Assembly: GCF_000002425.4 (NCBI RefSeq) | Contig: NC_037273.1 | Coordinates: 2,214,904-2,278,903, forward strand | Source: Physcomitrium patens | Taxonomy: Eukaryota > Streptophyta > Bryopsida > Funariales > Funariaceae | DNA: 64,000 nt | Reading direction: 5' to 3' | Shown: piece after piece, positions 11,752 through 21,862 of the stretch | Layout of the letters: every line of letters starts with the position of its first letter | Numbering within the stretch: the first letter of the stretch is position 1 | Made by a program: the position numbers and the translations under genes | The notes under the pieces: generated by a model | Databases searched by the model: none | Seen by the model: the letters and a program-made list of their open reading frames with translations, nothing else | Told to the model about the DNA's origin: nothing

Positions 11752-13276
11752 CTGGCATTTCTAAGCTCGTTGTCTAACCAGATGGCTGTTGGGATGGGTT
11801 GTTGTATCTTGCAGGCATAGAGGTATCAGTAAAGGCCCCACCTACACAGCATATATGGTGCACATACATGATTCATCTTACAATGAATCAAAATAATGTG
11901 GTGAAACGATGCTTTGTGTGTGTGTACAATGTGGCAAGAGAATTCCAACACTTTTCCCAGTCTTTCGTGTGTAGTTTGTGTGATTGCTCAATTAAATTAG
12001 AAAATACAACACGGCAGACATTTCACAAGCTATGCTAGTACTTGTCATTTTATTACAGATATTCCTAAATCCATTATTAATTGGTATGTATGTACGTTTG
12101 TATTTATGTACTCTCACACAACAAATAGAAGATCCTTACAGAAATCAGTAATTCAAGCGTTCGTATGAGTTGGGTCATCCGTTCCTACTTCTATAGAAAT
12201 TTCGTTATCTTTGGTTGAGTATATAAGCAGGAAGGAATATCCCGGATTGGTAGGATTGGCTCACACGAGCGTGACACACAAAACATCTACTTTTTCCAAA
12301 TTATGAAGTACATTACACCAGACACAGAAACTGTGAATTATTGCAAGACCGTTTGAAAGCTTAAGGGCCAATCAGAGGGTTGGTGAAGTTTACGTGAGTC
12401 CAAAGGGAGGCAGAATTCACTTACATTAATGCGGTTGTGTGAGTGGTATCAGGGAGAACCCTCGGGAAAAATTCTAATTTTAAGATGAGGTTGTTCGCGG
12501 CATTAACGTCTCTTTGACCCATTTCTCTGCGTCACTGAATCATCCATCCATGCAAATTCTGTGGATAGAATTGTCGCTAGCACATAAATACATGGAGGCT
12601 CTGAGTCAACTGTGATTGCCTATCCTGGACTTTGAGCTGCTCGCTGCGACTATTTGTACCAAAATGCAGCTTCTGCAATAATGATGATGGTTAAACTTCA
12701 GTCGAATCTTCGAAGCTCAGGGTTTCTGTTGGATGTGACATAACAACACATGTTTTGAAAGAGGTAATGATCTGACTTGGTTGCTTTCTAAATCAGTCAT
12801 GTCTGTTCGAACAATTCCTATTCTGGATTCAAATGTTTCTATTTTAGTTCCTTCCCAGATCGGTCATGAAAATCCATCGTAATTTTAACCTACACGGCGC
12901 AGCAGGCCTTTATACGACCGATGCACTCATTACAGACAACACATGTACCGAGGACAAAATTGGGCACATGCGTCTCAGTGATCGTACACGACAAAAGTAC
13001 CATACGTCCTATTTTTGAATAATCAAAATTAAAACTCCACGCTTTACTGTTTTCTTCTGCGACGTGACATTGCTCTGTTTGCAACAAAACTGAAATCACA
13101 TTTCTCTTTTGTACTTTAAAGAAGCGACACAGCTGATAGGCAATAATAGTATCGTTAACAAATACCCACACTACACAACATATCACGCGTCTTCATGCAC
13201 CGAACAGTTCATCTCAAACAGTGGAATGTACAAGAGATGCCATACAAGATTTACTCAAACTAATAACTGTATCCAT
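11416..13276. other. Intergenic region between the KAR pseudogene and TCTP
   Basis: Mixed composition, with an (AT)n array at about 11719-11748. A TATA-like GAGTATATAAGCAGG occurs near 12217-12231 on the plus strand, but no coding frame follows it. The part next to 13277 is expected to contain the TCTP 3' UTR. The missing 5' exons of the KAR pseudogene were looked for here and not found. Confidence 0.5.
11719..11748. repeat. (AT)n microsatellite
   Basis: About 15 TA units preceded by a short GT/GC-rich stretch. Confidence 0.95.
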
Positions 13277-14625
13277 TCAGCACTTCACTTCCTTCAAAGC
13301 ATCACGGAAGTACAGGAAAGTGGGATTGGACTGTCCTTCCTTGTAATAAGCAAAAACCATGGTGGAGTCATCCTTCATGCTCTCGCCAACGAAGCTGTTT
13401 AGAGGACAATACAGTGGCTCAGTATTCTGTCCAAAGCAACTTTTGTTCTCGTGTTTAAAGATTATAAAACAGAAGTATTTTGGAAAATCAATCTGCACAC
13501 TGACTATCCCCAGATGACAGAAAAAGTAAGTGAAAGCTTACAACTGAAGATCGGAGAGCTTAGAAAGCAAAAACTTGACCGCCGATTCCACGTCTTTCTT
13601 AAAAGAGGCTTGACGTTCGGCAGGGACAAGTGGAGTCAAGATCTTCAAGTACTTCTTGATGAATGCCGTGAATCCCTTCTTGTCAAAAGCGGGCTGCTCC
13701 TGCAGCCTGAAGGTGTCAGTAATGTCAACCACTCTGACGGCCTCATCATTCACACCTTCGTCCTCCCCACCACCTTCAGCGGAGGCATTGGCTCCGATCA
13801 AGGCATCTACATCAAGAGCGCCCTTCACCACCCACTGCATACACAAGATTCAATAAAAACATGCTTATTAACGCCCGATCACAAATATCAAGTGCGCAAA
13901 AAGATATGCGATTACGCCATTTAAGATAACTCAAACTCATGATCTAGTCCTGCATAAAACACTACGCTTCTAAACAAACCAAAAAGCTACTATTTCAAAA
14001 CAAGGAACCCAAAAGCAGCAGGATGGTACCTTGCCCTCGACCTCCCAAAGCACACCATTGAACAGCTCCTTGTAATCAAAGGAATCTGACAAGAGCTCGT
14101 CACCTGTAAACCCCCAATAAATGATAGATCAAACCCGCTCGATAAACAAGTTTCTGAAAACCTCAATCCACGAAATAAAAAACAAATCAGATTGTTAAAG
14201 CTCAATCCCTTAGTACTCGAAAGAACGGTAGTCAAAAATCGAACCCACCTTTCCGAACAGCATAAACAACCACCCAAAGGTTTTATACAAATAAAAATAA
14301 CAATGCAACTTTAGTAAAAACACCTATACACCATATCAAAAATGCACCGCTTAAACCTCGCACACAAAACCCTAAAGATCCGCATCTGAAACCTGCCTTC
14401 AGAAAACACCCGGAAACACAACTAACTGCATGCACGTTCCTTTACAAAGGTAATAGCAACTGAAGGATCTCTCGACGAAACACAAAACCACCGAATTCGC
14501 CAAAACCCAAGGAGGACTAAAAAATCCCTCCAAACAGAAACAAACGGCGAACGATGCGATGCGAGGCCAAGAAGAAAGGGGAAAGCTGTCGCGGTACCTG
14601 AGACCAAATCCTGGTAAACCAACAT
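13277..14625 (-). CDS. TCTP: Translationally controlled tumour protein homologue (TCTP)
   Basis: Four exons on the minus strand: 14598-14625, 14030-14103, 13542-13834 and 13277-13394. They encode 170 residues; plant TCTPs are about 168. The protein is a small cytosolic, calcium- and GTPase-associated factor tied to growth, and its gene is usually highly expressed. Exon 1 encodes MLVYQDLVS, the canonical N-terminus, and exon 2 [16 protein letters not shown] with VLWEVEGK. Exon 3 starts [10 protein letters not shown] and contains the acidic loop and the basic helical region ending SDLQF. Exon 4 encodes [10 protein letters not shown] and ends [10 protein letters not shown]. All introns are GT-AG and restore the frame. 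The start is fixed by the conserved MLVYQD. An out-of-frame ATG at 14711-14709 lies upstream and would be a small upstream ORF only if transcription starts beyond it. A two-residue insertion after DVD (Ala-Leu) is mildly unusual. Confidence 0.96.
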
Positions 14626-14870
14626 GGTGAGAAGATCGTCTGGACGTCGACAGCGGGGTGGCGACGGAAGCGTGGGAAGGAGGAAGTGCGGCACAGCACA
14701 CACTGGTGCATGCTAGGCAACGAGACGAATACCTGCCACGGTCTCGGCGGCGGCAGGCTTTATTTTTGATCCCGCTCCGCCGCAGCCTCTGCCGCTGACG
14801 TGCGTTGCCGCTCGGTTAGCGTTAAGAATACGGTATCGAATCGCGGGCCAGCGTAGGGGGTGACCTGTTT
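14626..14870 (-). promoter_or_regulatory. Leader and probable core promoter of TCTP
   Basis: This is a short GC-rich block directly upstream of TCTP that ends abruptly in AT-rich DNA. On the minus strand an AT-rich word ATCAAAAATAAAGCC (about 14758-14772) is the only TATA-like candidate. Pyrimidine-rich leader sequence (CTTCCTCCTTCCCACG, near 14670) follows. Assignment by position only. Confidence 0.4.
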
Positions 14871-15100
14871 TTATGAACATGTCATCTTCTGTAAAACATT
14901 CTATTTTTGTTATATTTCATATTGTCACTGGACGGCTTGGTTTCCATTTGATATTCAACACAGAAACCACCATAGCTTACGCATTGCTTTTTTGTTTTTC
15001 CTTTGCTAAGAAGATTAAAAAAAACTGTAGATTTTTCATTTTTCTTAAATCGCGCATGCATGCATTTATTATAAATCTTTATTTCTTTATTTTTTGTTGG
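14871..15100. other. AT-rich intergenic DNA
   Basis: Short AT-rich spacer between the TCTP promoter block and the next MITE-like element. No gene is seen. Confidence 0.6.
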
Positions 15101-15178
15101 GAATTATTAGGTGGACAATCTCTTGTATACACATCCTGACATAAAATTACTAGATTTGAATTTAAATAAAATCTATTA

Positions 15179-15220
<42 letters not shown>

Positions 15221-15499
15221 ATATATCACATTAGTCAATGATAATTTAAATATATATCTGTATTTATTTATTTATTTTATAAAATATGACAATAAGCATG
15301 CAAGGACAAACAAAAATTGAAGGTCAAGATATTTTGAGGTCATACGATGCAAAAAAAATTAGAATATATCAAAATTTGGCACTATAATAAGAAACATAAC
15401 AAGAATCATGATTTTAAATTAAAACTTTATATTTGTTGCAAAGGTGTGTATAAAGGGGTGTCCACATAATAAAAGGAAGGTGTCCACCTAGCAGTTTTC
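15101..15499. mobile_element. MITE-like element, family 1, copy B
   Basis: The left end reads TTATTAGGTGGACAATCTC; the right end reads AAGGTGTCCACCTAGCAG with a second TGTCCACAT about 20 bases inside it. Length and end structure match the copies at 3031-3450 and 29726-30112. The interior holds a (TA)n(TG)n array at about 15177-15226 and no coding frame. Confidence 0.6.
15177..15226. repeat. Compound (TA)n(TG)n microsatellite
   Basis: TA units pass directly into TG units and back to TA, inside the MITE-like element. Confidence 0.95.
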
Positions 15500-15660
15500 T
15501 TATTATGTTGTGTTGTAAAGATCAATACACTCTTTTTTCTTTTTCTTTTTCTTTTTTTTTAAATCAATGTATTGTATAAAAAAAAATCTATATGCAATTC
15601 TATTACAAATTATTTGTGATCAATTATTTTTATCTATTTAAATATGAAGTGTACAAAAAG

Positions 15661-15694
<34 letters not shown>

Positions 15695-15709
15695 ATATAC
15701 AAAATTATT
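15500..15709. other. AT-rich spacer with an (AT)n array
   Basis: An (AT)n array lies at about 15663-15690, immediately before the next inverted-repeat element. No gene is seen. Confidence 0.7.
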
Positions 15710-15870
15710 AAATCAGCCCAAGATTTCACTAAATTTACCCACCTATTTTTACCATTATCAAAAAAATCTCTAATGCTAGATTCATATGGGTTGAAAACTA
15801 ATGAAAAAGAATTAGATCTACAACCAATGATGATGGGTGAATTGATTTGGAAAATGCATGGGTCAATTTA
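15710..15870. mobile_element. MITE-like element, family 2, copy A
   Basis: A 160-bp element with imperfect terminal inverted repeats. The left end reads AATCAGCCCAAGATTTCACT then AAATTTACCCACC; the reverse complement of the right end reads AAATTGACCCATGCATTTTC then AAATCAATTCACCC. Relatives with the same ends are at 16113-16296 and 50803-50982. The interior is non-coding. Both flanks are TA-rich, so a TA-type target duplication is possible but cannot be proven. Confidence 0.55.
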
Positions 15871-16112
15871 ACAATCCCTTATATGTGTGTATACATATAT
15901 ATATATATATATATATACATATTTTTCCAATTTCATATAATTAGCTATTTCTTCTGATTGAAAAAAAAATTAAGAAAAAAACCTAAAGCACTAAATGATT
16001 TTCTTTTCATATTTATTTATAAGGTATTAATATCATTTTGAGTAAGTATAATCAACAATTTTGAAAAAATACTACATTTTTGTACAATAAGTATATATAT
16101 AGGGAAATGTTA
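15871..16112. other. AT-rich spacer
   Basis: AT-rich, with an (AT)n array at about 15893-15915. No gene is seen. Confidence 0.65.
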
Positions 16113-16296
16113 TATTGACCCAAGTTTTTACTAAATCAACCCATCCATCCAAACATTATGAAAAAATAGCAGATGATATCTAGATTCATTTCTGCACCAT
16201 TGGATTTGCAACCAATAAAAACCAACCACATTCATCATGATTACCATATTCTTAATCTTGTGTGGGGCTATCTAGTAAAAGCACCAGTCTATTTAA
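16113..16296. mobile_element. MITE-like element, family 2, copy B
   Basis: The left end reads ATTGACCCAAGTTTTTACTA and AAATCAACCCATCC. The right end, reverse-complemented, reads TTAAATAGACTGGTGCTTTT then ACTAGATAGCCCC. It shares internal phrases with copy A at 15710, such as an ACAACCAAT/GCAACCAAT segment. Non-coding. Confidence 0.5.
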
Positions 16297-16358
16297 CATT
16301 CTCCTCTATATATATATATATATATATATACGCATTAATTGAAGTTTAAATCAAATGG

Positions 16359-16391
<33 letters not shown>

Positions 16392-16437
16392 AGAATTCAA
16401 TACACAGACAAAATATTTATCCAGTTTTCTGAACAAA
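16297..16437. repeat. (AT)n array and long poly(A) run
   Basis: An (AT)n array at about 16308-16332 is followed by a run of about 29 A at 16361-16390. The poly(A) belongs to the plus strand and is followed by GC-richer DNA. Confidence 0.85.
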
Positions 16438-17641
16438 ATGAAAAGTCTTAGTGACATTAAGTTGTTTAGATTCTCTTCCGTCCGCGCACTCGCGTCTCAC
16501 AATTCCCCCGCGGCGCCACTTTTACAGCATCAATCCCCCCTTCTCACTCGCATTCTCCTCAACGCTACGGGCCAATGCTCGGGACCGAGTCATCGCGTGG
16601 GAGTCGTCACGCATGGAATTGGCAGAGCGAGGGGCAAACTCAGAAGATTTCTCGCTCTAGGGTTTATTTTTTGTCGTGTGATGGATGTCCATTGTCGCTA
16701 GTGCAGGCTGCGGGCATCATCACCATCATCATCACTGGAATTTTCTATAACTGAGATGTTAGTGCGTTGATCGACCCAACATTTCGCATAACAAACTGCT
16801 GGATTCGTAAGGCGCTTCAGTTCGTGCCTATAGGCTTGAGATCACCGAGAGAACATCAGTGTAGTGATACTGAAAAGCACAACGAAATCGAGCCAAGGAA
16901 AAAGTCGAAACGAACAAACTGCTAAAAAAAGCCAAAACAGAAGCAATGTCGCTTTGGGACCGCATCAGATTAGAAACAGTAATTCCCAACGAGAATCACT
17001 GCATTTCCTATCCATTCCACTTTTTGTCCTCGCTGTCATTGTATGGGTTCATATCCAGCTGCAACCGTCAGTGGCACTACAGGAAACACACGAATACTAG
17101 ACCAGTTTCCATTCCTGGAGGTCAAAAGTTAGATGCCCTCCAATTCCCAAGTTTCTAAAAACAAAGGTCAAAACGAAATAGAACCTGTGGCACCGAAGTG
17201 TGGGCTCAGTCATACTCTTGGCCAGGTTCGGGAGATGGACTGGCTGGAGCTCGCGACATCACATTCAGAGCAATGGACTCATCTCCCTGGATTTGTGTTT
17301 CAAAGCGCAGTTTCTGTTTCCAGATGGGCACTGGCAGTTGCTGTTCAGTCGCGTCGATGTATTGTCGACGATGGCTGCAGCAATGAGCGGAAAAGTTTGT
17401 TTTGCGTCGAAGTCACTACCCACAGCTGCAGTGGCATTTCATACTGAAGATCGCAACTTCATACTTGAGGCTTCTTCAAGTGAATGTTGACCTACTTAAG
17501 TAGATATAATTTGTATAATTTTCACTAATCTGGTTTCTTATACTCATTGTGACACATAATACTATGACATAAGATGGTTGTTATTCTTCATGTAATTAAA
17601 TGTATGAGGCGGGTTTTGCCTGTCAAAAAAAACAAAAAAAC

Positions 17642-17672
<31 letters not shown>

Positions 17673-17690
17673 AGAACAAAGCAAAGCAAA
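16438..17690 (+). other. Unrecognised GC-richer island ending in an A-rich tail
   Basis: Composition is gene-like from about 16470 to 17500. It contains a GCTCTAGGGTTTAT word (about 16656) typical of plant 5' leaders. Plus-strand frames with ATG starts occur at 16438-16701, 16946-17158 and 17133-17447, each under 105 codons and in different phases. None has a family I recognise, and no splice pattern joins them convincingly. The island ends in TGTAATTAAATGTATGAGG, then GCCTGTC followed by about 60 bases of A-rich CAAAA repeats (17623-17690). Options are a non-coding transcript, a decayed gene, or a retroposed cDNA with a degenerate tail. Confidence 0.35.
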
Positions 17691-19761
17691 AAAATAAATA
17701 AATAAATAAATAGAAGAGGAGGACAAAACCTATTTGGTCTTGAATGACTTTAGACTAAGATGGCATATTGAAGTGATGGATTGAATAATAGTACCAAATA
17801 GTTGGCTGTTCAAATCATAGGTGCAAAATCTAATTCATACCTAATGAATCCTAAATCTAAGCTTTCTTCTTCTATGTGAAAATAAAAATAATTTAGATGA
17901 ATGAAAAATGACTAATTGAAAGTGGTGGAATATAAGGTGAAAAATGTTTTGTTATCAATTTAACACTTTGTTTGGATTGTGGACAATATTAATTATTGCG
18001 CAGTAGATTTGAAAGTATGGATCAATTGATTGATTTATGTTAATTACATAAAATATTTACATAAATACTTGAGCTTTTTGATTGTGTGGAGTATGAATTG
18101 AATCAAGTATATTTTGATGAATTTGGGCAATCCTAATTTTTGTATTTTAAAAAATTATGATAATTAAGGTTCGTTATTTGTAGTGTATTTAAGAATAAGG
18201 ATCAAGAGAAGAAGGATTGAAGAACAAAGATAGTAAGAAGAATCCGGAATTGCTTCTAGCACGTGATACTATTGTTAATCTTGTTAAAAAGAGCTAATCA
18301 AGGAAAGTAAAAACAAGTATCAAATAAAGTTAAAATAGTCCAATTGACAGGATTTCATGGAATGTGATGTTGCATACTTTAAGTAATACATGGATCTAAT
18401 GTCAAATACTGTAATATTGTGATTGGGTCCAATGTAACAAGCACAAATTTATTCCAACTATGATTAAATATAACATACAATTTTGTACTTCATGTGAGCA
18501 TTGATGAGAGTTTGGTTTAGAATTCAGAACAAATGAAGCAACTAATAGATGGTTAATACATGTACAGTTTATTGGTTTTACATGTTTACTATCTAAAACA
18601 AAAATATGGTCAATTTCTCCTTCTTTTTTGTTGCTATTTTGAATGTTTTGGTTTATTTTTAAATATATTCTATACATTTTTAAATATGTTTATATATTTT
18701 TATATTGTATTTTTTGTTCATATATAATATAAAAATTTAAAGTAAATAAGACTCATTTTCTCAAAGTTCTAATTTTTTTCATCTTATAATCTATTTTTAA
18801 AATTATATTTTTATACCTTTTGTATTTCATGTTCTGAAATAAATTTCATATATATCAAATGTAATAATTGTAAAAAAAATTGTGTATTATTTTTTTATAG
18901 TTTATTTTAAATATTTTAAAAATACGTGGTTTTACTTTTAAATTTTTTTTAAATTACTTTAGTTTATTTTTCTATTTATAGTTGAAATTTTAATACTTAA
19001 AAATTTAATAATTATTTTTGAAATTTTATTCTACAGTCTAAGTGTTGCATAGATATACAAAAAACTACACATAAGTCTTAAAAACTAGTCTTAAAAATAC
19101 TAAGTAAAAAGTTACTTCTTTCTTAACACATAAATATCATTTCATTTTTTTAATATTTATTTGCAACTATTTAAATCTTTACATATAAATGATTAATTTA
19201 TATAACCTCAATTTTAGATTAATTACATAGTAAATGGATACATCCAATAGAGCCAAAATAATTCAACTCACAATAAAATAATAAAATAATAAAATAAAAT
19301 AACAACAACAAATTAGACCTTGACAAGATCACACCTCCCATTAGATGGGACATCTTCTTTTAAGTTCATTGTTGGCTTATGCTTACCTAAACCAACAATA
19401 GTTCTAATTGACTTTTTGCCAGCTTTTAAAATCACCTAAGTAATTTGGTTATTCGTGTTAAATTGGATTTTGTATAGCATCAATTAAATTATAAATTTAT
19501 TTTTAGATATTTAAATAATGAATAATAATCAATGATAATTTTCATTTCATATGGAGTACAAATATTTTTGCAACATAAATCATATATTTTAAAAAAAATA
19601 CGTATAATAAAATATTATAAGTTAGTTGGATTAATATAACAAATATATTATATTTTTATATAATTAAAATAATGGTTTAAATTTTATAAAAATTAAGTTA
19701 AACTACAAATTTCATTATATATTTTTTTAGGTTTTAAAATCAATTTTAAAAATTTAAGTTT
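17691..19761. other. AT-rich intergenic DNA
   Basis: Long AT-rich stretch with many stops in all frames. No gene, RNA gene or clear repeat was recognised apart from short A/T runs. Confidence 0.65.
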
Positions 19762-19896
19762 AGGTTAGATAATTTTTTTAGTTTAGTTTAGTTTAGATTA
19801 GATAATTTAAGTTTAGTTTATGTTTATCTAATAATTATCTAATCTAAACTAAACATAAAATGAACGAATAATTTAAAAACCAAACTAAACTAACCT
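19762..19896. repeat. Large imperfect palindrome built on TTTAG/CTAAA words
   Basis: A perfect 22-bp inverted repeat (19786-19807 against 19833-19854, core GTTTAGATTAGATAATT) has a 25-bp loop. The outer sequence continues the pairing imperfectly: AGGTTAG at 19762 matches CTAACCT at 19890. The structure could extrude as a long hairpin. It may be a small foldback element; no coding content. Confidence 0.75.
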
Positions 19897-20899
19897 ACAA
19901 CAAGCCAATCAAGACACATATTTGTGCTGTAAGCATCAAGGATTTAACAATATATTGCTTGTATGTTTACATATTATTCAATTTACAACTATAAATAAAC
20001 TATAGCTAACATCTATGCACACAACATGTCAATAATTTCTTTTGTCAATTTTTTATTTTTATTTTTTTAAAATCAACTAATAAAATGATGTTATAGAAAT
20101 TTTATGAATTAAGCATCAAATAGATCTTAAACTGTAAGAAATGAGAAAAAATAACAAATGCTAGATTATAACTTATCTAAAAATTTAAGAAAAGATAGCA
20201 ACCATCTCAAAACTTTTAAAAGATGTAAAACTAATTTTAATGAGAATGATTAAGTACTACAAATCCACTTTACAATTTCAAATGTATAAGCACTACATAA
20301 ATATGAAGGGACTTTGCAACAAGTTCAGCATAGAAAAAAGCTTTAATGAACTTAATGTCCTCTCTCACCTCAACCAAAAAATCCTTATATATTCATTTAT
20401 TAAAAGAGTAGCAAGATGCAACAAATTGCAATTGTCTTTATTATTCCAAAAATATATTCAAGCAATCAAAAGTATTATACTAATTTTTAATTAGAAGATT
20501 TGTAGTGTTGTATTCAAGCTCTAATTCTACACACTTTGCGTGTAGATTTGATCATCAAACTAGATAGACAGGTTCCACACAAAGAGCCTTTTACACAAAG
20601 AGCCTTTTACCACAACTATTTGTAAAAAATTAAAAAATAAATAAAAAATCTAAATTCCAATCCTATCAAAAGACAACCTTTTTACAAACAATATCCATAA
20701 AATGAATGAAATTAACAAATCAAATTCAAATTGAGAGTTGGATAGACATCAAAGGGAATATTAAACATGTTAGCATTTTAATTGAATCGAAGTGAAAAAA
20801 ATGCACAAGTGATATTCAGATAATGTAAATCAATTTGTTATCTTCCCAACTTTGACATTCGGCATCAAGGCATGACTTCCACCCATTGTTGGAAACCAA
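19897..20899. other. AT-rich intergenic DNA
   Basis: No coding region recognised. A 17-bp unit containing ACACAAAGAGCCTTTT is tandemly duplicated near 20575-20610. Confidence 0.6.
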
Positions 20900-21862
20900 A
20901 AATGGAGTGGACCCTCTTTCTACTGTTCAAATACTGAACAGTCTTTGACACATGAGCAAACATTGCAGCAGGTTAAGCAACAAACGTAGCTGCCGAGACT
21001 CAACCAGGTTTCGCAACTCACAACTTCATTGTTCTCTGTTTCAATTTCTGAGACAAATCCAAAGAACTGCTGACCGAACAATAGGAATTCGTTATGGATC
21101 ACAAACTAGTCTAATTTGCAAACGCAACTGGCCTTCTAAACCGCATCAAGTTCGGCGCCATTGCCATCAAAATTGTACAGTTACTCAATGCTCATCGTGT
21201 GAAATTATTTCCGACTTGATGAAGAACCAGCCAACGCTGCGTACAAAGTTGCTGGTCGTAAATTACAATCACTAATATTACAAGAAAAATGGGTCATTTC
21301 ACTCGTTTGGGATCGAATGAGTTTGAACACGTGGCTTGGATCAGTATTCAATCGATTCTCAACCTGCTTTCTTTCATGTTTGTAGTCTCTTCTAAACTCA
21401 TGTAGGAGTCGGATAAAACCACAAATCCAATCCTGGTCTGTATCTAATCCAGGTCTGCTTGCTTTAGTGTTCTAAACGTCCCCACGACGACCGTGAACCA
21501 CAACTGAACCCTGAAATGAACACAGAACAAGAGATTAACAGTGATGATGTTCTGCAGAATGGTGCACCTTCGTAACCTCCGGATGGATACAATTGAGACA
21601 TACTCTCTGCAGATTTGGTGAAGATTGCCCAGTTAGTCACATGATCGTGGAACTCATGCTCTCGGAATTACAATTAACGTCATGGGGGAGCTTCAATATC
21701 CACTTTGTGCATCAGCTAGCTTCCATGCGAATGTGCAATTATCGAGGTTCATTCGTATTACTAGCTCTTTCAGGAGAGGGTACTGAAAGATAATCAATCG
21801 TACATAGCTGAATTATTGTTGCTCTTAAAAACCATTCAAATCCAGATGAGGAGGAAAGCGTT
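20900..21862 (-). other. 3' flank of the NPH3-like gene
   Basis: The composition is gene-like but no frame can be assigned a family. Position suggests the 3' UTR and downstream flank of the gene ending at 21863 on the minus strand. No separate gene is supported. Confidence 0.4.

Noticed and set aside
12217..12231. TATA box on the plus strand suggesting a gene at 12.2-13 kb
   Set aside because: No coding frame or recognisable RNA follows; such a match is expected by chance in AT-rich DNA.
13451..13924. 157-codon plus-strand frame over TCTP exon 3
   Set aside because: Antisense shadow of the conserved TCTP exon.
14626..14703. In-frame 26-codon N-terminal extension of TCTP
   Set aside because: The apparent start is GTG, there is no in-frame upstream ATG, and MLVYQD is the conserved TCTP N-terminus.
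17623..17690. CAAAA repeats considered as a short regularly spaced array (CRISPR-like)
   Set aside because: Simple-sequence A-rich repeat without spacers, in a eukaryotic nuclear context.
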